From Vibrio rumoiensis 1S-45 (GTDB taxonomy: Bacteria > Pseudomonadota > Gammaproteobacteria > Enterobacterales > Vibrionaceae): a stretch of DNA of 64,000 nucleotides. The stretch covers positions 41,203 to 105,202 of the forward strand of contig NZ_AJYK02000024.1 in assembly GCF_000286955.2 (NCBI RefSeq). The letters run 5' to 3'. Position 1 is the first letter of the stretch; every line of letters starts with the position of its first letter. The position numbers and the translations under genes are program-made. Below, piece by piece: positions 1 to 8,796 of this stretch. The notes below the pieces were generated by a model, which saw nothing but the letters and a program-made list of their open reading frames with translations, ran no database searches and was not told the DNA's origin.

Positions 1-1
1 A

Positions 2-742
2 AAGTACGCCAATGTCAGCATTCACTTTAATCAAGACTCTGATCCTCTTTACTTTACTCACAAAGAGCAAGCAAGTAGCGCTGTTTTATTTCGAAAAAAA
101 TTTCATGTGAGTAATCTGGCAACCATTTATTTATCCATTCCACCTGCCTTCATCTTACATAGCTTATGGGATAAATTACCGGTTATTGCTCTATTATTAT
201 TCTTGTTTAACCTGTTGTATTTCAATATCGCAAAAAGTAAAAAAGAAAAATATATCCTACACACGCAAACCATTACGGATGATTTAACCGGCATATTTAA
301 CCGAAGAATCATTGATCAAGTGTTATCTGAAATAGAATATTCCGAAAATAATAAAAACGCATTCACTTTGGTGGTGTTGGATGCGGATAAATTTAAAGAT
401 ATTAATGATTATCATGGGCATCTCATTGGAGATGAAGCCCTCAAGCACATTGCCGATACCTTAAAGGACAATACCCGCAAGAATGACCTTTGCATACGAA
501 TGGGAGGCGATGAGTTTTGTGTCGTTTTATTTAATACCCCACAAGTAGATGCGGAAAAAGTCGCCCATAGCTTAAAAGATAAAATCGACAACACACCGAT
601 TAATCAAGATGGCATTATGGTAAAAATTTCTTATGGTATTAGCCAGCAACAAGGAAATGAGAGTTTTGATGAAACTTATAAGCGCGCAGATATGGCGCTT
701 TATAAAAATAAAAAAGAGAATAATAGCGAGGACAACACCTAA
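2..742 (+). CDS. Diguanylate cyclase (GGDEF), 5'-truncated by window edge
   Basis: The reading frame is open from the first bases of the window, so the true start lies upstream; the GTG at 107 is only an internal codon. The visible part has a hydrophobic segment (roughly residues 55-75 of the partial product) followed by a complete GGDEF domain. The domain opens with DDLTGIFNRR, has the active-site loop GGDEF, and has an RxxD motif (RKND) exactly five residues before GGDEF, which is the usual c-di-GMP inhibitory site. It should therefore make c-di-GMP from two GTP at the inner membrane and be product-inhibited. The upstream sensory part is not visible. It converges on the qnr gene, with 7 bases between the stop codons. 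Confidence 0.9.
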   Translation, partial: KYANVSIHFNQDSDPLYFTHKEQASSAVLFRKKFHVSNLATIYLSIPPAFILHSLWDKLPVIALLLFLFNLLYFNIAKSKKEKYILHTQTITDDLTGIFNRRIIDQVLSEIEYSENNKNAFTLVVLDADKFKDINDYHGHLIGDEALKHIADTLKDNTRKNDLCIRMGGDEFCVVLFNTPQVDAEKVAHSLKDKIDNTPINQDGIMVKISYGISQQQGNESFDETYKRADMALYKNKKENNSEDNT

Positions 743-749
743 ACCTTGA

Positions 750-1412
750 TTAATCTGGGACGGTAATGATGCCAAGGTTCTCTAGTAATTGTTCTTGTTG
801 CCATTGACAAATCATGACACCTTTTAAGCTCACAGCCCGGATATCTAAACCATTTAACTCTACATGCGACAAGTTGCATTGCTGAAATCGAGCTTGCTGC
901 CAGTGTTCTTCTGAAAATTCACCTCGGCTGAGATCAGAGCCTTCAAAAGTAACACCTTGCAAGTTTGCCCCTCGCCAGCGGTTTTCAAACAAATCACATT
1001 TTTCTAATTTTTGATTTTCTAAATTAGCATAAGACAAGTCGCAGTTGGTGATGAAAGCAGAGCAAAAATAAGTATTATGTGTAATGAAATTGGCAAACTG
1101 AGTACGAATGAAGCTCGCTCCTTTCAAGTGACAATGGCGCATTTCCATTCCAAAAGCAGTGGCTCCATCAAAATTAGCCATACTCAAATTACAGCCTTGA
1201 AAGCTGGCATCTTTCAACTTGGCATAACCAAAGTTACACCCCATCACATCTCCACTTTCAATAAAAACACAGTCGATAAATTTTGTATCTGTTAAATCAC
1301 TTCGAGAAAAATCACATTGATAAAAATGGCAATTTTGAAAAACTTCCCCACTGAGATCTTGGTTAGAAAAATCATGACCGACATACTTATGTCTTGAGTT
1401 TTGGTTACTCAT
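750..1412 (-). CDS. qnr: Qnr-family pentapeptide repeat protein
   Basis: This 220-residue protein has Qnr length and is built almost entirely of A(D/N)LXX pentapeptide repeats, which fold as a right-handed beta-helix mimicking DNA. Qnr landmarks are visible: YFCSAFI, LSYANLE, CDLFENRW, SDLSRGEFSEE and the C-terminal WQQEQLLENLGI. Qnr proteins bind DNA gyrase and topoisomerase IV and lower quinolone susceptibility; Vibrionaceae chromosomes are a recognised source of them. The cold-shock gene lies 78 bases upstream in the same orientation, separated by a strong hairpin, so qnr may receive read-through from the csp promoter. I cannot tell which Qnr subgroup it belongs to. Confidence 0.9.
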   Translation of the reverse strand: MSNQNSRHKYVGHDFSNQDLSGEVFQNCHFYQCDFSRSDLTDTKFIDCVFIESGDVMGCNFGYAKLKDASFQGCNLSMANFDGATAFGMEMRHCHLKGASFIRTQFANFITHNTYFCSAFITNCDLSYANLENQKLEKCDLFENRWRGANLQGVTFEGSDLSRGEFSEEHWQQARFQQCNLSHVELNGLDIRAVSLKGVMICQWQQEQLLENLGIITVPD

Positions 1413-1439
1413 ATTTCACTCTTAAACAAATTTTTGGCA

Positions 1440-1470
1440 CAAAAAAGCCGCAACAGGTGCGGCTTTTTTT
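1440..1470 (-). terminator. Intrinsic terminator after the cold-shock gene
   Basis: A perfect 12-bp stem (AAAAAAGCCGCA with TGCGGCTTTTTT) surrounds a 5-base loop. Read on the minus strand it gives a GC stem followed by a T run. It lies between csp and qnr, so it should limit but perhaps not abolish read-through into qnr. Confidence 0.88.
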
Positions 1471-1490
1471 AATTCTTTATAAGTACTTAA

Positions 1491-1700
1491 TTATAGTACT
1501 TCAACGTTTGCAGCTTGAGGGCCTTTTTGACCTTGCTCAACTTCAAACGCAACTTTTTGGCCTTCAGCTAGAGTGCGGAAACCTTCACCAGTGATAGCAC
1601 GGAAGTGAACGAATACGTCTGCACCGCCATTCTCTTGAGTGATGAAACCGAAACCTTTCTCTTCGTTAAACCACTTAACTGTACCAGTTGTCTTAGACAT
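1491..1700 (-). CDS. CspA-family cold-shock protein
   Basis: This 69-residue protein is a single cold-shock domain (OB fold) of normal CspA length. RNP1 (KGFGFI) and RNP2 (VFVHF) are intact, together with the conserved GTVKWFN start. It is expected to bind single-stranded RNA and DNA in the cytoplasm and melt mRNA structure. It is preceded by more than 300 bases without a gene, consistent with the long untranslated leaders of cold-inducible csp mRNAs. Sequence alone does not separate cold-inducible from constitutive paralogues. Confidence 0.93.
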   Translation of the reverse strand: MSKTTGTVKWFNEEKGFGFITQENGGADVFVHFRAITGEGFRTLAEGQKVAFEVEQGQKGPQAANVEVL

Positions 1701-2025
1701 GGGTAAATCCTATAAATATTTTCTACTAATCAATTACGCTTGTTGCGTGTTATAGCCGGAATAGAGTTACTTAAGTGAGGATACTTCTAAAGGAAACACT
1801 TCATGACACTTAACTGGTATAGCAGGTGTTGCGAAGACTTCTAAAGCAAATTTCAAATAAATAGGTCCATCTCAGGCCTGATTTAAAGATACTCGGGTTT
1901 TTCGCGGTTGTATAGGGATATTTTAAAAAACTTGATCTAAGTTGTTTAATTTATTTTCATAGGTTCAAACACTTTATCTAACTCTTTATTTTCAATAATA
2001 AAGTTCGAATTAGACGCCTATACGT
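1701..2025 (-). other. Gene-free stretch, probable csp promoter and long 5' leader
   Basis: No coding region is visible on either strand. Cold-shock genes of this family usually carry a leader of 100-160 bases, and this stretch is the right size and position to hold promoter and leader. I could not place a convincing -35/-10 pair or a canonical cold box by eye. Confidence 0.4.
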
Positions 2026-2058
2026 AAAGGCCTCCACAAATGTGTGGAGGCCTTATTT
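2026..2058 (-). terminator. Intrinsic terminator after putP
   Basis: A perfect 12-bp stem (AAGGCCTCCACA with TGTGGAGGCCTT) has a 4-base loop and sits 28 bases past the putP stop. There is a short T run on the plus side (TTATTTC) and only a weak one on the minus side; it probably ends the put transcript. Confidence 0.75.
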
Positions 2059-2082
2059 CAGCTTATATTTACATCAAATTAA

Positions 2083-3576
2083 TTAATCTAATTCAACTAA
2101 TTGACGTTTGTATTTTTGGTGTTGTTTCGACAATTCATCACTCGCTCCACCAGTAAGCATACTTACCGCGACGATAGAAATGGTAGATAGAATGACCCCA
2201 GGTACAATTTCATAAATATCAAAAATACCACCGGTTAACTGCTTCCAAATCACAATAGTGATACCACCAACCAAAATACCGGCTAATGCACCATTACGGT
2301 TCATATTAGACCAATACAAGCTTAAGACGATTGCAGGACCAAACGCGGCACCAAAGCCAGCCCATGCGTATGATACTAGCCCTAATACTGAGCTTTCTGG
2401 ATTCATCGCCAGCATTAAGGCCAGCATAGAAACACCCACGACCGCAATACGCCCAACAACAACCACTTGCTCCGGTGTTGCATCTTGCTTAAACACTTGC
2501 TTATAAAAGTCTTCTGCTAAAGCTGATGAAGAAACCAATAACTGAGAATCCGCAGTACTCATGATCGCCGCTAAAATAGCCGCCAGCAAAATACCAGCCA
2601 TCACTGGGTGGAAAACCGCATTCACTAAAATCATGAAAATTTTCTCGCCATCAGTCACTTCAAGTGTTGGATGACCTGTGACGTAGATCAAACCGACTAA
2701 ACCAACAAGAATGGCACCAGCCATTGATAAAGCCGTCCAAATCACTGCAATACGACGAGCAGCAGTCAAATCTTTATTGCTACGGGTTGCTTTAAAACGC
2801 GCCAAAATATGTGGTTGACCAAAATAACCTAAACCCCATGCCACTAACGAAATGATCGCAATAGCCGTCATAGGCTCACCTTTGGCATTGGTCCACATAT
2901 TCATTAGTTCAGGATTAATATTAGTAATGTCGATATCCACTTGCGCAAAACCACCATTCATTGCAGCAATTGGCACAATAAGTAGCGCAGCTGACATCAA
3001 CAAACCTTGCACTAAATCGGTCCATGCGACGGCAAGGAAGCCACCAAATATGGTATATGAAATAACGCAAACTGTTCCTATCACTACCGCAATTTTGTAA
3101 TCAAGCCCGAATACAGTTTCAAATAATTTACCACCGGCAACCAAACCAGAACTGGTATAAAACAAGAAGAATAACAAAATGAAGAATGCTGAAATGGTCT
3201 GAATCAACTTAGATTTATCAAGAAATCGTTTTGCTAAGAAATCAGGAATAGTAATGGCATCGGTTGTAATACTGTATGTACGTAAACGTTTAGCACTCAC
3301 TAGCCAGTTCAGCCAAGTACCGACTAAAAGACCGCCACAAATCCATGTTGCCTCTAAGCCCGCAGCGTAGGCATAACCTGGAACCCCAAGTAATAACCAC
3401 CCACTCATATCAGAAGCCCCTGCCGATAAAGCAGCCGGCCATGGACCAAGTGTACGCCCCCCTAGAAAATAATCGGTAGAACTGGAAGGGCGTTTGTATG
3501 CGTAGTAGCCAATAGCAAGCATCAATACTAGGTACGCAATAAATGTGCTGGTAATAGCAAAGCTATTCTCAATCAT
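2083..3576 (-). CDS. putP: Sodium/proline symporter PutP
   Basis: The 497-residue product is a sodium:solute symporter (SSS) family protein with about 13 membrane helices, the same size as characterised PutP. The first helix is followed by the conserved DYFLGGRTLGPWPAALSAGA stretch, where SSS members bind sodium and substrate, and the family motif region GWLLLGVPGYAYAAGLEATW follows. It imports proline with Na+ across the inner membrane. Its position directly after putA and the split PutA domain supports proline as substrate. An AAGGG ribosome-binding site precedes the ATG. It is the last gene of the put cluster. Confidence 0.95.
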   Translation of the reverse strand: MIENSFAITSTFIAYLVLMLAIGYYAYKRPSSSTDYFLGGRTLGPWPAALSAGASDMSGWLLLGVPGYAYAAGLEATWICGGLLVGTWLNWLVSAKRLRTYSITTDAITIPDFLAKRFLDKSKLIQTISAFFILLFFLFYTSSGLVAGGKLFETVFGLDYKIAVVIGTVCVISYTIFGGFLAVAWTDLVQGLLMSAALLIVPIAAMNGGFAQVDIDITNINPELMNMWTNAKGEPMTAIAIISLVAWGLGYFGQPHILARFKATRSNKDLTAARRIAVIWTALSMAGAILVGLVGLIYVTGHPTLEVTDGEKIFMILVNAVFHPVMAGILLAAILAAIMSTADSQLLVSSSALAEDFYKQVFKQDATPEQVVVVGRIAVVGVSMLALMLAMNPESSVLGLVSYAWAGFGAAFGPAIVLSLYWSNMNRNGALAGILVGGITIVIWKQLTGGIFDIYEIVPGVILSTISIVAVSMLTGGASDELSKQHQKYKRQLVELD

Positions 3577-3597
3577 AATAAGCCCTTTTTAATTATG

Positions 3598-3617
3598 ACC
3601 CTCCTATCCCGGAGGGT
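3598..3617 (-). terminator. Small GC hairpin between the PutA C-terminal domain gene and putP
   Basis: A 7-bp stem (ACCCTCC with GGAGGGT) encloses a 6-base loop. The T-rich flank (TTATTTTTG) is on the plus side, so on the minus strand it looks more like an attenuating or mRNA-stabilising hairpin than a full terminator. Confidence 0.4.
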
Positions 3618-3678
3618 TATTTTTGTTTCATTTGGTGTTAATTCTAAGTGTAGACATTCTGACTACGCCATCAAACAC

Positions 3679-4392
3679 TTAGTGCTGATTACCTAATTCA
3701 AGTAACGTGGCATTGCCACCTACTGCGGTAATATTTATGGTACGAGTGCGTTCGGTGATAAACCTAAGTACCAAAGATGGGTCATGCGCTAAAGTAAGAC
3801 CATACCCATCTAATGTTGAATCAAACGTTTCCGCCACAAAAGGCACAATGACGCCTTCCGTTTCCGCGAGTAAACGGTTAATTAACATTTGAGTTGTGTT
3901 GCTACCAACTAAAGCAGCAACACGAATATCGGATTTAATAACAGCCTGATAAGAATCATAAGCCACGATTTGCACTAAATGAGCAGGCAGAACCGTCGAT
4001 ATTGCCGATTCGATCACTCGACTTAAATCCAAGTCATCACAGCAAATCACCACACTATTACCTGCAATTAAGGCTGTCGTTAGCATGGCAAATACCGCTG
4101 TCCAAGGTGAGCCATTCTCTATGATCAATACGCAAACACCCCGGCCTGCGCAATACAACTCATTGGTTTCACCAGTAGGCCCCGGCATCAACCTTGGTTG
4201 TGCTAAGTAATCATCGGCTTGAAGTAAATGATACTTGATTACCGAACTTAATTCAGGTTGTTCCTGACTCAAATTGCGCCAAACGGATAGTAAACACTCA
4301 CTTTTAAATGTGTATTCGGTTAAATTCCACTGCTCCCATGCCGTCATTGCATCAAAAACCGTCACTTCAGAAAAACGTGTAATAGGTTGCAT
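3679..4392 (-). CDS. Detached C-terminal ALDH-like domain of PutA
   Basis: This 237-residue protein matches the last segment of long, trifunctional PutA proteins such as that of E. coli. Shared landmarks are LMPGPTGETN near residue 70, a glycine-rich hydrophobic stretch (AMLTTALIAGNSVVI) like an ALDH Rossmann core, and the terminal block ITAVGGNATLLELG. It has no ALDH catalytic cysteine or glutamate. In long PutA this domain seals the channel that passes pyrroline-5-carboxylate between active sites, so I infer it acts with PutA as a separate subunit. The putA stop codon TAG overlaps its ribosome-binding site (TAGGAGGG, 7 bases before ATG), so the split is a designed gene boundary. The putA frame is different. 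It is often annotated simply as a 1-pyrroline-5-carboxylate dehydrogenase. Confidence 0.8.
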   Translation of the reverse strand: MQPITRFSEVTVFDAMTAWEQWNLTEYTFKSECLLSVWRNLSQEQPELSSVIKYHLLQADDYLAQPRLMPGPTGETNELYCAGRGVCVLIIENGSPWTAVFAMLTTALIAGNSVVICCDDLDLSRVIESAISTVLPAHLVQIVAYDSYQAVIKSDIRVAALVGSNTTQMLINRLLAETEGVIVPFVAETFDSTLDGYGLTLAHDPSLVLRFITERTRTINITAVGGNATLLELGNQH

Positions 4393-4403
4393 ACAATACC
4401 CTC

Positions 4404-7400
4404 CTAGGCTGTTGGCTGCGCTGCATGAGTAGCAGAAAGATTCACTTGAGAAAAACGATAGAGGTAATGTGGTCCACCTGCCTTTGGCCCGGTACCCGAT
4501 AACCCTTGCCCACCAAATGGTTGAACACCAACCACAGCGCCTACTTGGTCACGGTTAATGTAACAATTACCAACCCGGGCTTGTTTCTCAATCCAACGAT
4601 AAGTCGTTTCGTTACGGCTATGGATTCCCATCGTTAATCCAAAGCCTGTTTTATTGATGTCTTGAACGACTTTCGCTAACTCATTCGCTTTAAAACGGAT
4701 AACGTGCAAAATAGGTCCAAACTTCTCTTCCTTCAACACACTGATATCATTAATTTCTATCGCTGTTGGTGGAACAAAGTCCCCAGCCTGACACTCAGCC
4801 TCTAAAGACAATTGATTAATGATTTTCTGCGATTTTTTCATCTCATCAATATGCGCCAGTAATTTTTCTTTTGCCGCTAAATCAATGACAGGGCCAACAT
4901 CCGTTCGATGCAAATAAGGCAATCCAACTGAAAGCTCATTCATGCCGCCTTTGATTAATTCAATAATACGCTCAGCAATATCTTCTTGAACATACAGCAC
5001 TCGAAGTGCAGAGCAACGCTGTCCCGCCGAAGCAAAAGCTGAGCGCAATACATCACGTACAACTTGTTCAGGCAACGCGGTACTATCAACAATCATGGCA
5101 TTTTGACCACCCGTTTCGGCAATAAATGGTACCGGCTCGGCATCGCGTAGCGCCAATGTATGATTAATGCGTTGTGCAGTTGGTGTTGATCCTGTAAAGG
5201 CGACCCCCGCGATCGCAGGATGCGAGGTTAATGCTTGACCAATTAACGCACCATTACCTGTAAGTAATTGAATTGCGCCACTAGGAAAACCAGCCTCTAG
5301 CATGAGCTCTACAGCGCGAGCAGCAATAAGACTGGTTTGCTCAGCCGGTTTCGCAATCACAGTGTTACCACTGACAAGAGCGGCGGTAATTTGACCTAAG
5401 AATATCGCTAATGGGAAATTCCAAGGGCTGATGCACACAAACACCCCTCTCCCCTCTCGGCTAATCAACCGCTCAACACCATCAAACCCTAGCATTGATT
5501 TCACATCAAAAACTGAATCTTGCTTAGCGTAGAATCGACAAAAATCGACGGCTTCTCTCACTTCATCAATACTATCGTGAATCGTTTTACCCGCCTCTTT
5601 ATGACAAAGCGCGACCAATTCCGCCAAATGATCTTCGAGAAGATCCGCCAAACGGTCTAATTTGCTGGCTCGAGCACTAAATTCAGCCCTGTTCCATTCA
5701 TGGAAGCATGCTTGAGCCACCTCAATTGCCTCGGAAACATGATCAAGGGTTGAAAACACCACAGATCCAACTTGGATCTTCCTATCATAAGGGGCAGAGA
5801 CGCGTTCGATGTGTGCATTACTCACAGAATCAGCCTTGATCATGCTTTCGTAAGAACGTTGACCATTAATAATTGGACCGGCTTGCCATGTTTTCGTAAG
5901 CCATTGATTCACTTTCTCTTCAAAAGGTTGATTTTCACTCTGAATATCCACATTGACCCCATAAGCATTCTTTCTTTCAGGAAATACTTGTGGAGGCAGT
6001 GGAATAGCGGTGTTATTGAAATGCGCTTGTGCCAATAACGTATCAACAGGGTGCTGATTTAAGGTTTCAATCGGACAACGTGCATCAACTAAGCGATGAA
6101 CAAACGAACTGTTCGCACCATTTTCCAATAAACGACGCACGAGATAAGGTAATAAATCTTTATGGCTACCAACAGGTGCATAAATACGAACGGATTGACC
6201 AAACTTCACCATTGCATGTTCATACAATGAATCTCCCATGCCATGTAAACGTTGGAATTCATAATCCGTATGAGAAGCCATATTCGCAATAGAGGTCACC
6301 GTATGGGCGTTGTGGCTAGCAAATTGAGGGAATATATTGCCATGGACTTGATCGCTTAATAAAAAACGTGCACAAGCTAAATAAGCAACATCGGTAGATT
6401 CTTTGCGAGTATAAACTGGGTAATTCGAGTAACCCGCTTGCTGTGACCATTTAATTTCACTGTCCCAATACGCCCCTTTCACTAAACGTAGAGGAATAAG
6501 ATCGCCTTGTTCTTTCGCTAGCGCATTTAGCCAAACCAAAACTGGCAACGCTCGTTTTGAATAGGCTTGGATCACTAAACCAAACTTGCCCCACCCTTTT
6601 ACCGCTTCACTGCGATACAGCTTTTCAAATAGTTCTAACGACAGTTCTAACCGATCCGCTTCTTCTGCATCTATCGTTAACGCCACACCAACTTGTCTCG
6701 CTTGAGTGATAAGTTTCTCAACAGAAGCATATAGCTGTGTAAGGACTCGTTCTTTATTGGCGACTTCATATCGTGGATGCAAAGCTGAAAGCTTAATTGA
6801 GACCGATGGCGCCGGGCTAATAGAATGGTCAAAGTGATCATTCCCCACCGCAGTGATCGCCATTAAGTAATCATCAAAATACTTTTGCGCATCCTTAGTG
6901 GTTAATGCAGCTTCACCGAGCATGTCATAAGAATAGGTATAGCCTTTCTCGCGCATGCTTTTGCCATTCTTCTGAGCTTCTTTGATGCTTCGACCTAGCA
7001 CAAATTGATGCCCCATTATTTTCATGGCTTGATGCATCGCCTTACGTATCACAGGCTCAGACATCTTATTAACTAAACGATTTAACCCTTGAGTTGGGCT
7101 TTGCGCTTGAGATTCTTTTAAGCCAACCACTTTACCGGTTAGCATTAATCCCCAAGTCGACGCATTCACAAAAACAGAATCTGAGTTCTTTAGGTGGGAT
7201 TTCCAATCCGCCACGCTTAGCTTGTCACGAATCAATGCATCTGCGGTAGCAGAATCAGGAATACGCATTAAAGCTTCCGCTAAGCACATCAGCAAAATAC
7301 CTTCATGTGTATCAAGACTGTATTCAAGTAATAAGGCATCAATCATTTGAACCGATTTTTTATCGGCACGAATGGCTTTAATTAAATCACTGGTTTGGTT

Positions 7401-7562
7401 CTCTATTGCCTGTTTTTCATCTTGGCTTGGCGTTGCCAGCGGCAATAGTTGTTTTAACCAAACGGATTCATCCACCATATACAAAGGTGAAATTAAAGAC
7501 CAAAGCTGAGCCAAAGGCTGTTGATTAAATTCCGTACTCAACACATCTGTTGCTGTAAACAT
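4404..7562 (-). CDS. putA: Bifunctional proline dehydrogenase / L-glutamate gamma-semialdehyde dehydrogenase PutA
   Basis: At 1052 residues this is a short PutA. It oxidises proline to pyrroline-5-carboxylate with FAD (domain about residues 170-470, including EGYTYSYDMLGEAALT and an R-rich active-site end) and then to glutamate with NAD+ (ALDH domain about 570-1020). The ALDH catalytic pair is present: Glu816 in FIAETGGQ and Cys850 in GQRCSA. The N-terminal ribbon-helix-helix DNA-binding domain of E. coli PutA is absent, so this protein cannot be its own repressor; the AraC-type gene just upstream is the likely regulator. The C-terminal ALDH-like domain of long PutA is encoded by the next gene, 11 bases downstream. 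The reaction occurs at the inner membrane, feeding electrons to ubiquinone. Confidence 0.96.
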   Translation of the reverse strand: MFTATDVLSTEFNQQPLAQLWSLISPLYMVDESVWLKQLLPLATPSQDEKQAIENQTSDLIKAIRADKKSVQMIDALLLEYSLDTHEGILLMCLAEALMRIPDSATADALIRDKLSVADWKSHLKNSDSVFVNASTWGLMLTGKVVGLKESQAQSPTQGLNRLVNKMSEPVIRKAMHQAMKIMGHQFVLGRSIKEAQKNGKSMREKGYTYSYDMLGEAALTTKDAQKYFDDYLMAITAVGNDHFDHSISPAPSVSIKLSALHPRYEVANKERVLTQLYASVEKLITQARQVGVALTIDAEEADRLELSLELFEKLYRSEAVKGWGKFGLVIQAYSKRALPVLVWLNALAKEQGDLIPLRLVKGAYWDSEIKWSQQAGYSNYPVYTRKESTDVAYLACARFLLSDQVHGNIFPQFASHNAHTVTSIANMASHTDYEFQRLHGMGDSLYEHAMVKFGQSVRIYAPVGSHKDLLPYLVRRLLENGANSSFVHRLVDARCPIETLNQHPVDTLLAQAHFNNTAIPLPPQVFPERKNAYGVNVDIQSENQPFEEKVNQWLTKTWQAGPIINGQRSYESMIKADSVSNAHIERVSAPYDRKIQVGSVVFSTLDHVSEAIEVAQACFHEWNRAEFSARASKLDRLADLLEDHLAELVALCHKEAGKTIHDSIDEVREAVDFCRFYAKQDSVFDVKSMLGFDGVERLISREGRGVFVCISPWNFPLAIFLGQITAALVSGNTVIAKPAEQTSLIAARAVELMLEAGFPSGAIQLLTGNGALIGQALTSHPAIAGVAFTGSTPTAQRINHTLALRDAEPVPFIAETGGQNAMIVDSTALPEQVVRDVLRSAFASAGQRCSALRVLYVQEDIAERIIELIKGGMNELSVGLPYLHRTDVGPVIDLAAKEKLLAHIDEMKKSQKIINQLSLEAECQAGDFVPPTAIEINDISVLKEEKFGPILHVIRFKANELAKVVQDINKTGFGLTMGIHSRNETTYRWIEKQARVGNCYINRDQVGAVVGVQPFGGQGLSGTGPKAGGPHYLYRFSQVNLSATHAAQPTA

Positions 7563-7728
7563 GCATCTTCCTCACATACAAATCGGAACAATAACGAATA
7601 TTGTTTAAAGTGTAGTGGCAAATACATATTTATAATTGATAGAAACTCCGCTTCATTTGTTTAAAAATCGTTTTAATAACAAAAATCCAACATGATCACA
7701 TATTATTAAAAGAATAAGAAAAGAAAAA

Positions 7729-8583
7729 TTATTGGTGCTGCTTACGATATTGAGAGGGAGAAACCTCTACTAAACGGGTAAATGTATGCGTAAAAACACT
7801 TTGATCAGAAAAACCAATTAATTCAGAAATATGCCCTAAGCTATATTGGCCTTCTTTAATTAACGTCTTCGCCACTTCAATTCGCTTATTAAGGACATAC
7901 TGATGAGGCGTCATATTCACTTGCGCTTTGAACACTAAATGAAATTGGCTTTCACCAAGAAAAACACAAGCAGCAAGATCCGATACAGTAATTTTACTGG
8001 CCAAATGTTGGTGAATGTAACGATCCAGTAAATCCATATTTAAACGGTTACCCTTTTTAAATACTTCAAACTTTTTAATATGTCGGTGTAGTAATGCGAT
8101 AATCGTATCCTGACAAGCTCGACATAACAACAAATCATCAGGGCTTGACTTGATTTCTTGAACCAACATTTTAACTAGCTGTTGTATTTGAAAATCCAAT
8201 TGAAAATAGACTTCTTCTGCAAGTAGCTCATCGAGTAAATGGGATACTTGAGAATCTTGTTCGCGCCAATTAAGAAAATTCAAAACCAAAATATCGGATG
8301 TGCCAATACCACCAAAACTGTGTTCGGATGACGCTCTTACGATACAGCCTTGCCCTGGGCCAATAAGATTCACCTCACCTTCTACGTCAAATTCAGCACG
8401 CCCCGTTAAACCGATGACGATTTGGGTATAGTCATGGTGATGCCTATTCATATAACTTGGCAAAGTAATGACTTGAGCAGGCTTAGGAGGATAGTGATGA
8501 AAGTCGACAGATTTAATCATAGGTTGGTTCACAGTCCTTTGGATATCTTTACTTAGATTATCAGTATAGACAACGTCGGTCAC
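7729..8583 (-). CDS. AraC-family regulator, probable activator of the put genes
   Basis: The 284-residue protein has an N-terminal cupin-type effector domain (about 35-120, with HHDYTQIVIGLTGRAEFDVE) and a C-terminal pair of helix-turn-helix motifs (about 185-284), ending in the AraC signature GFSDQSVFTHTFTRLVEVSP. It lies 166 bases upstream of putA in the same orientation, and putA lacks its own DNA-binding domain, so control of proline use is the likely job. The start is a GTG with GGAAGA upstream. That ribosome-binding region lies inside an inverted pair of RctB-like iterons (8584-8612), which is unusual for a metabolic regulator. Effector and operators are not evident. Confidence 0.82.
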   Translation of the reverse strand: MTDVVYTDNLSKDIQRTVNQPMIKSVDFHHYPPKPAQVITLPSYMNRHHHDYTQIVIGLTGRAEFDVEGEVNLIGPGQGCIVRASSEHSFGGIGTSDILVLNFLNWREQDSQVSHLLDELLAEEVYFQLDFQIQQLVKMLVQEIKSSPDDLLLCRACQDTIIALLHRHIKKFEVFKKGNRLNMDLLDRYIHQHLASKITVSDLAACVFLGESQFHLVFKAQVNMTPHQYVLNKRIEVAKTLIKEGQYSLGHISELIGFSDQSVFTHTFTRLVEVSPSQYRKQHQ

Positions 8584-8613
8584 TTGATCATTCTTCCAGA
8601 ACGATGATCAAGT
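8583..8613. promoter_or_regulatory. Inverted pair of RctB-like iterons at the start of the AraC gene
   Basis: ACTTGATCATTCTTC and its inverted partner GAACGATGATCAAGT face each other with two bases between them; 13 of 15 arm positions pair. Each arm matches the oriCII iterons of this window (for example CTTGATCATCGTTC at 15017-15030) far beyond the GATC core. It lies 6.4 kb from the origin array and covers the translation start region of the AraC gene. RctB binding here is inferred, not shown. Confidence 0.6.
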
Positions 8614-8796
8614 AGTATTAAATTACGGAAGAAGTCATTTCAATAAAAGAAGAGTATAAAGAACTGAGTCAATAGAGGATTTGGCGAGTTACGAATAATT
8701 GACTATTGGTAGTAGTGATCGAATTAAATGGGGTGACATTAATATCAACACTAAGCCAATTATCCGTAACTCAGGTATTAGTTTAACTTTATTCAG

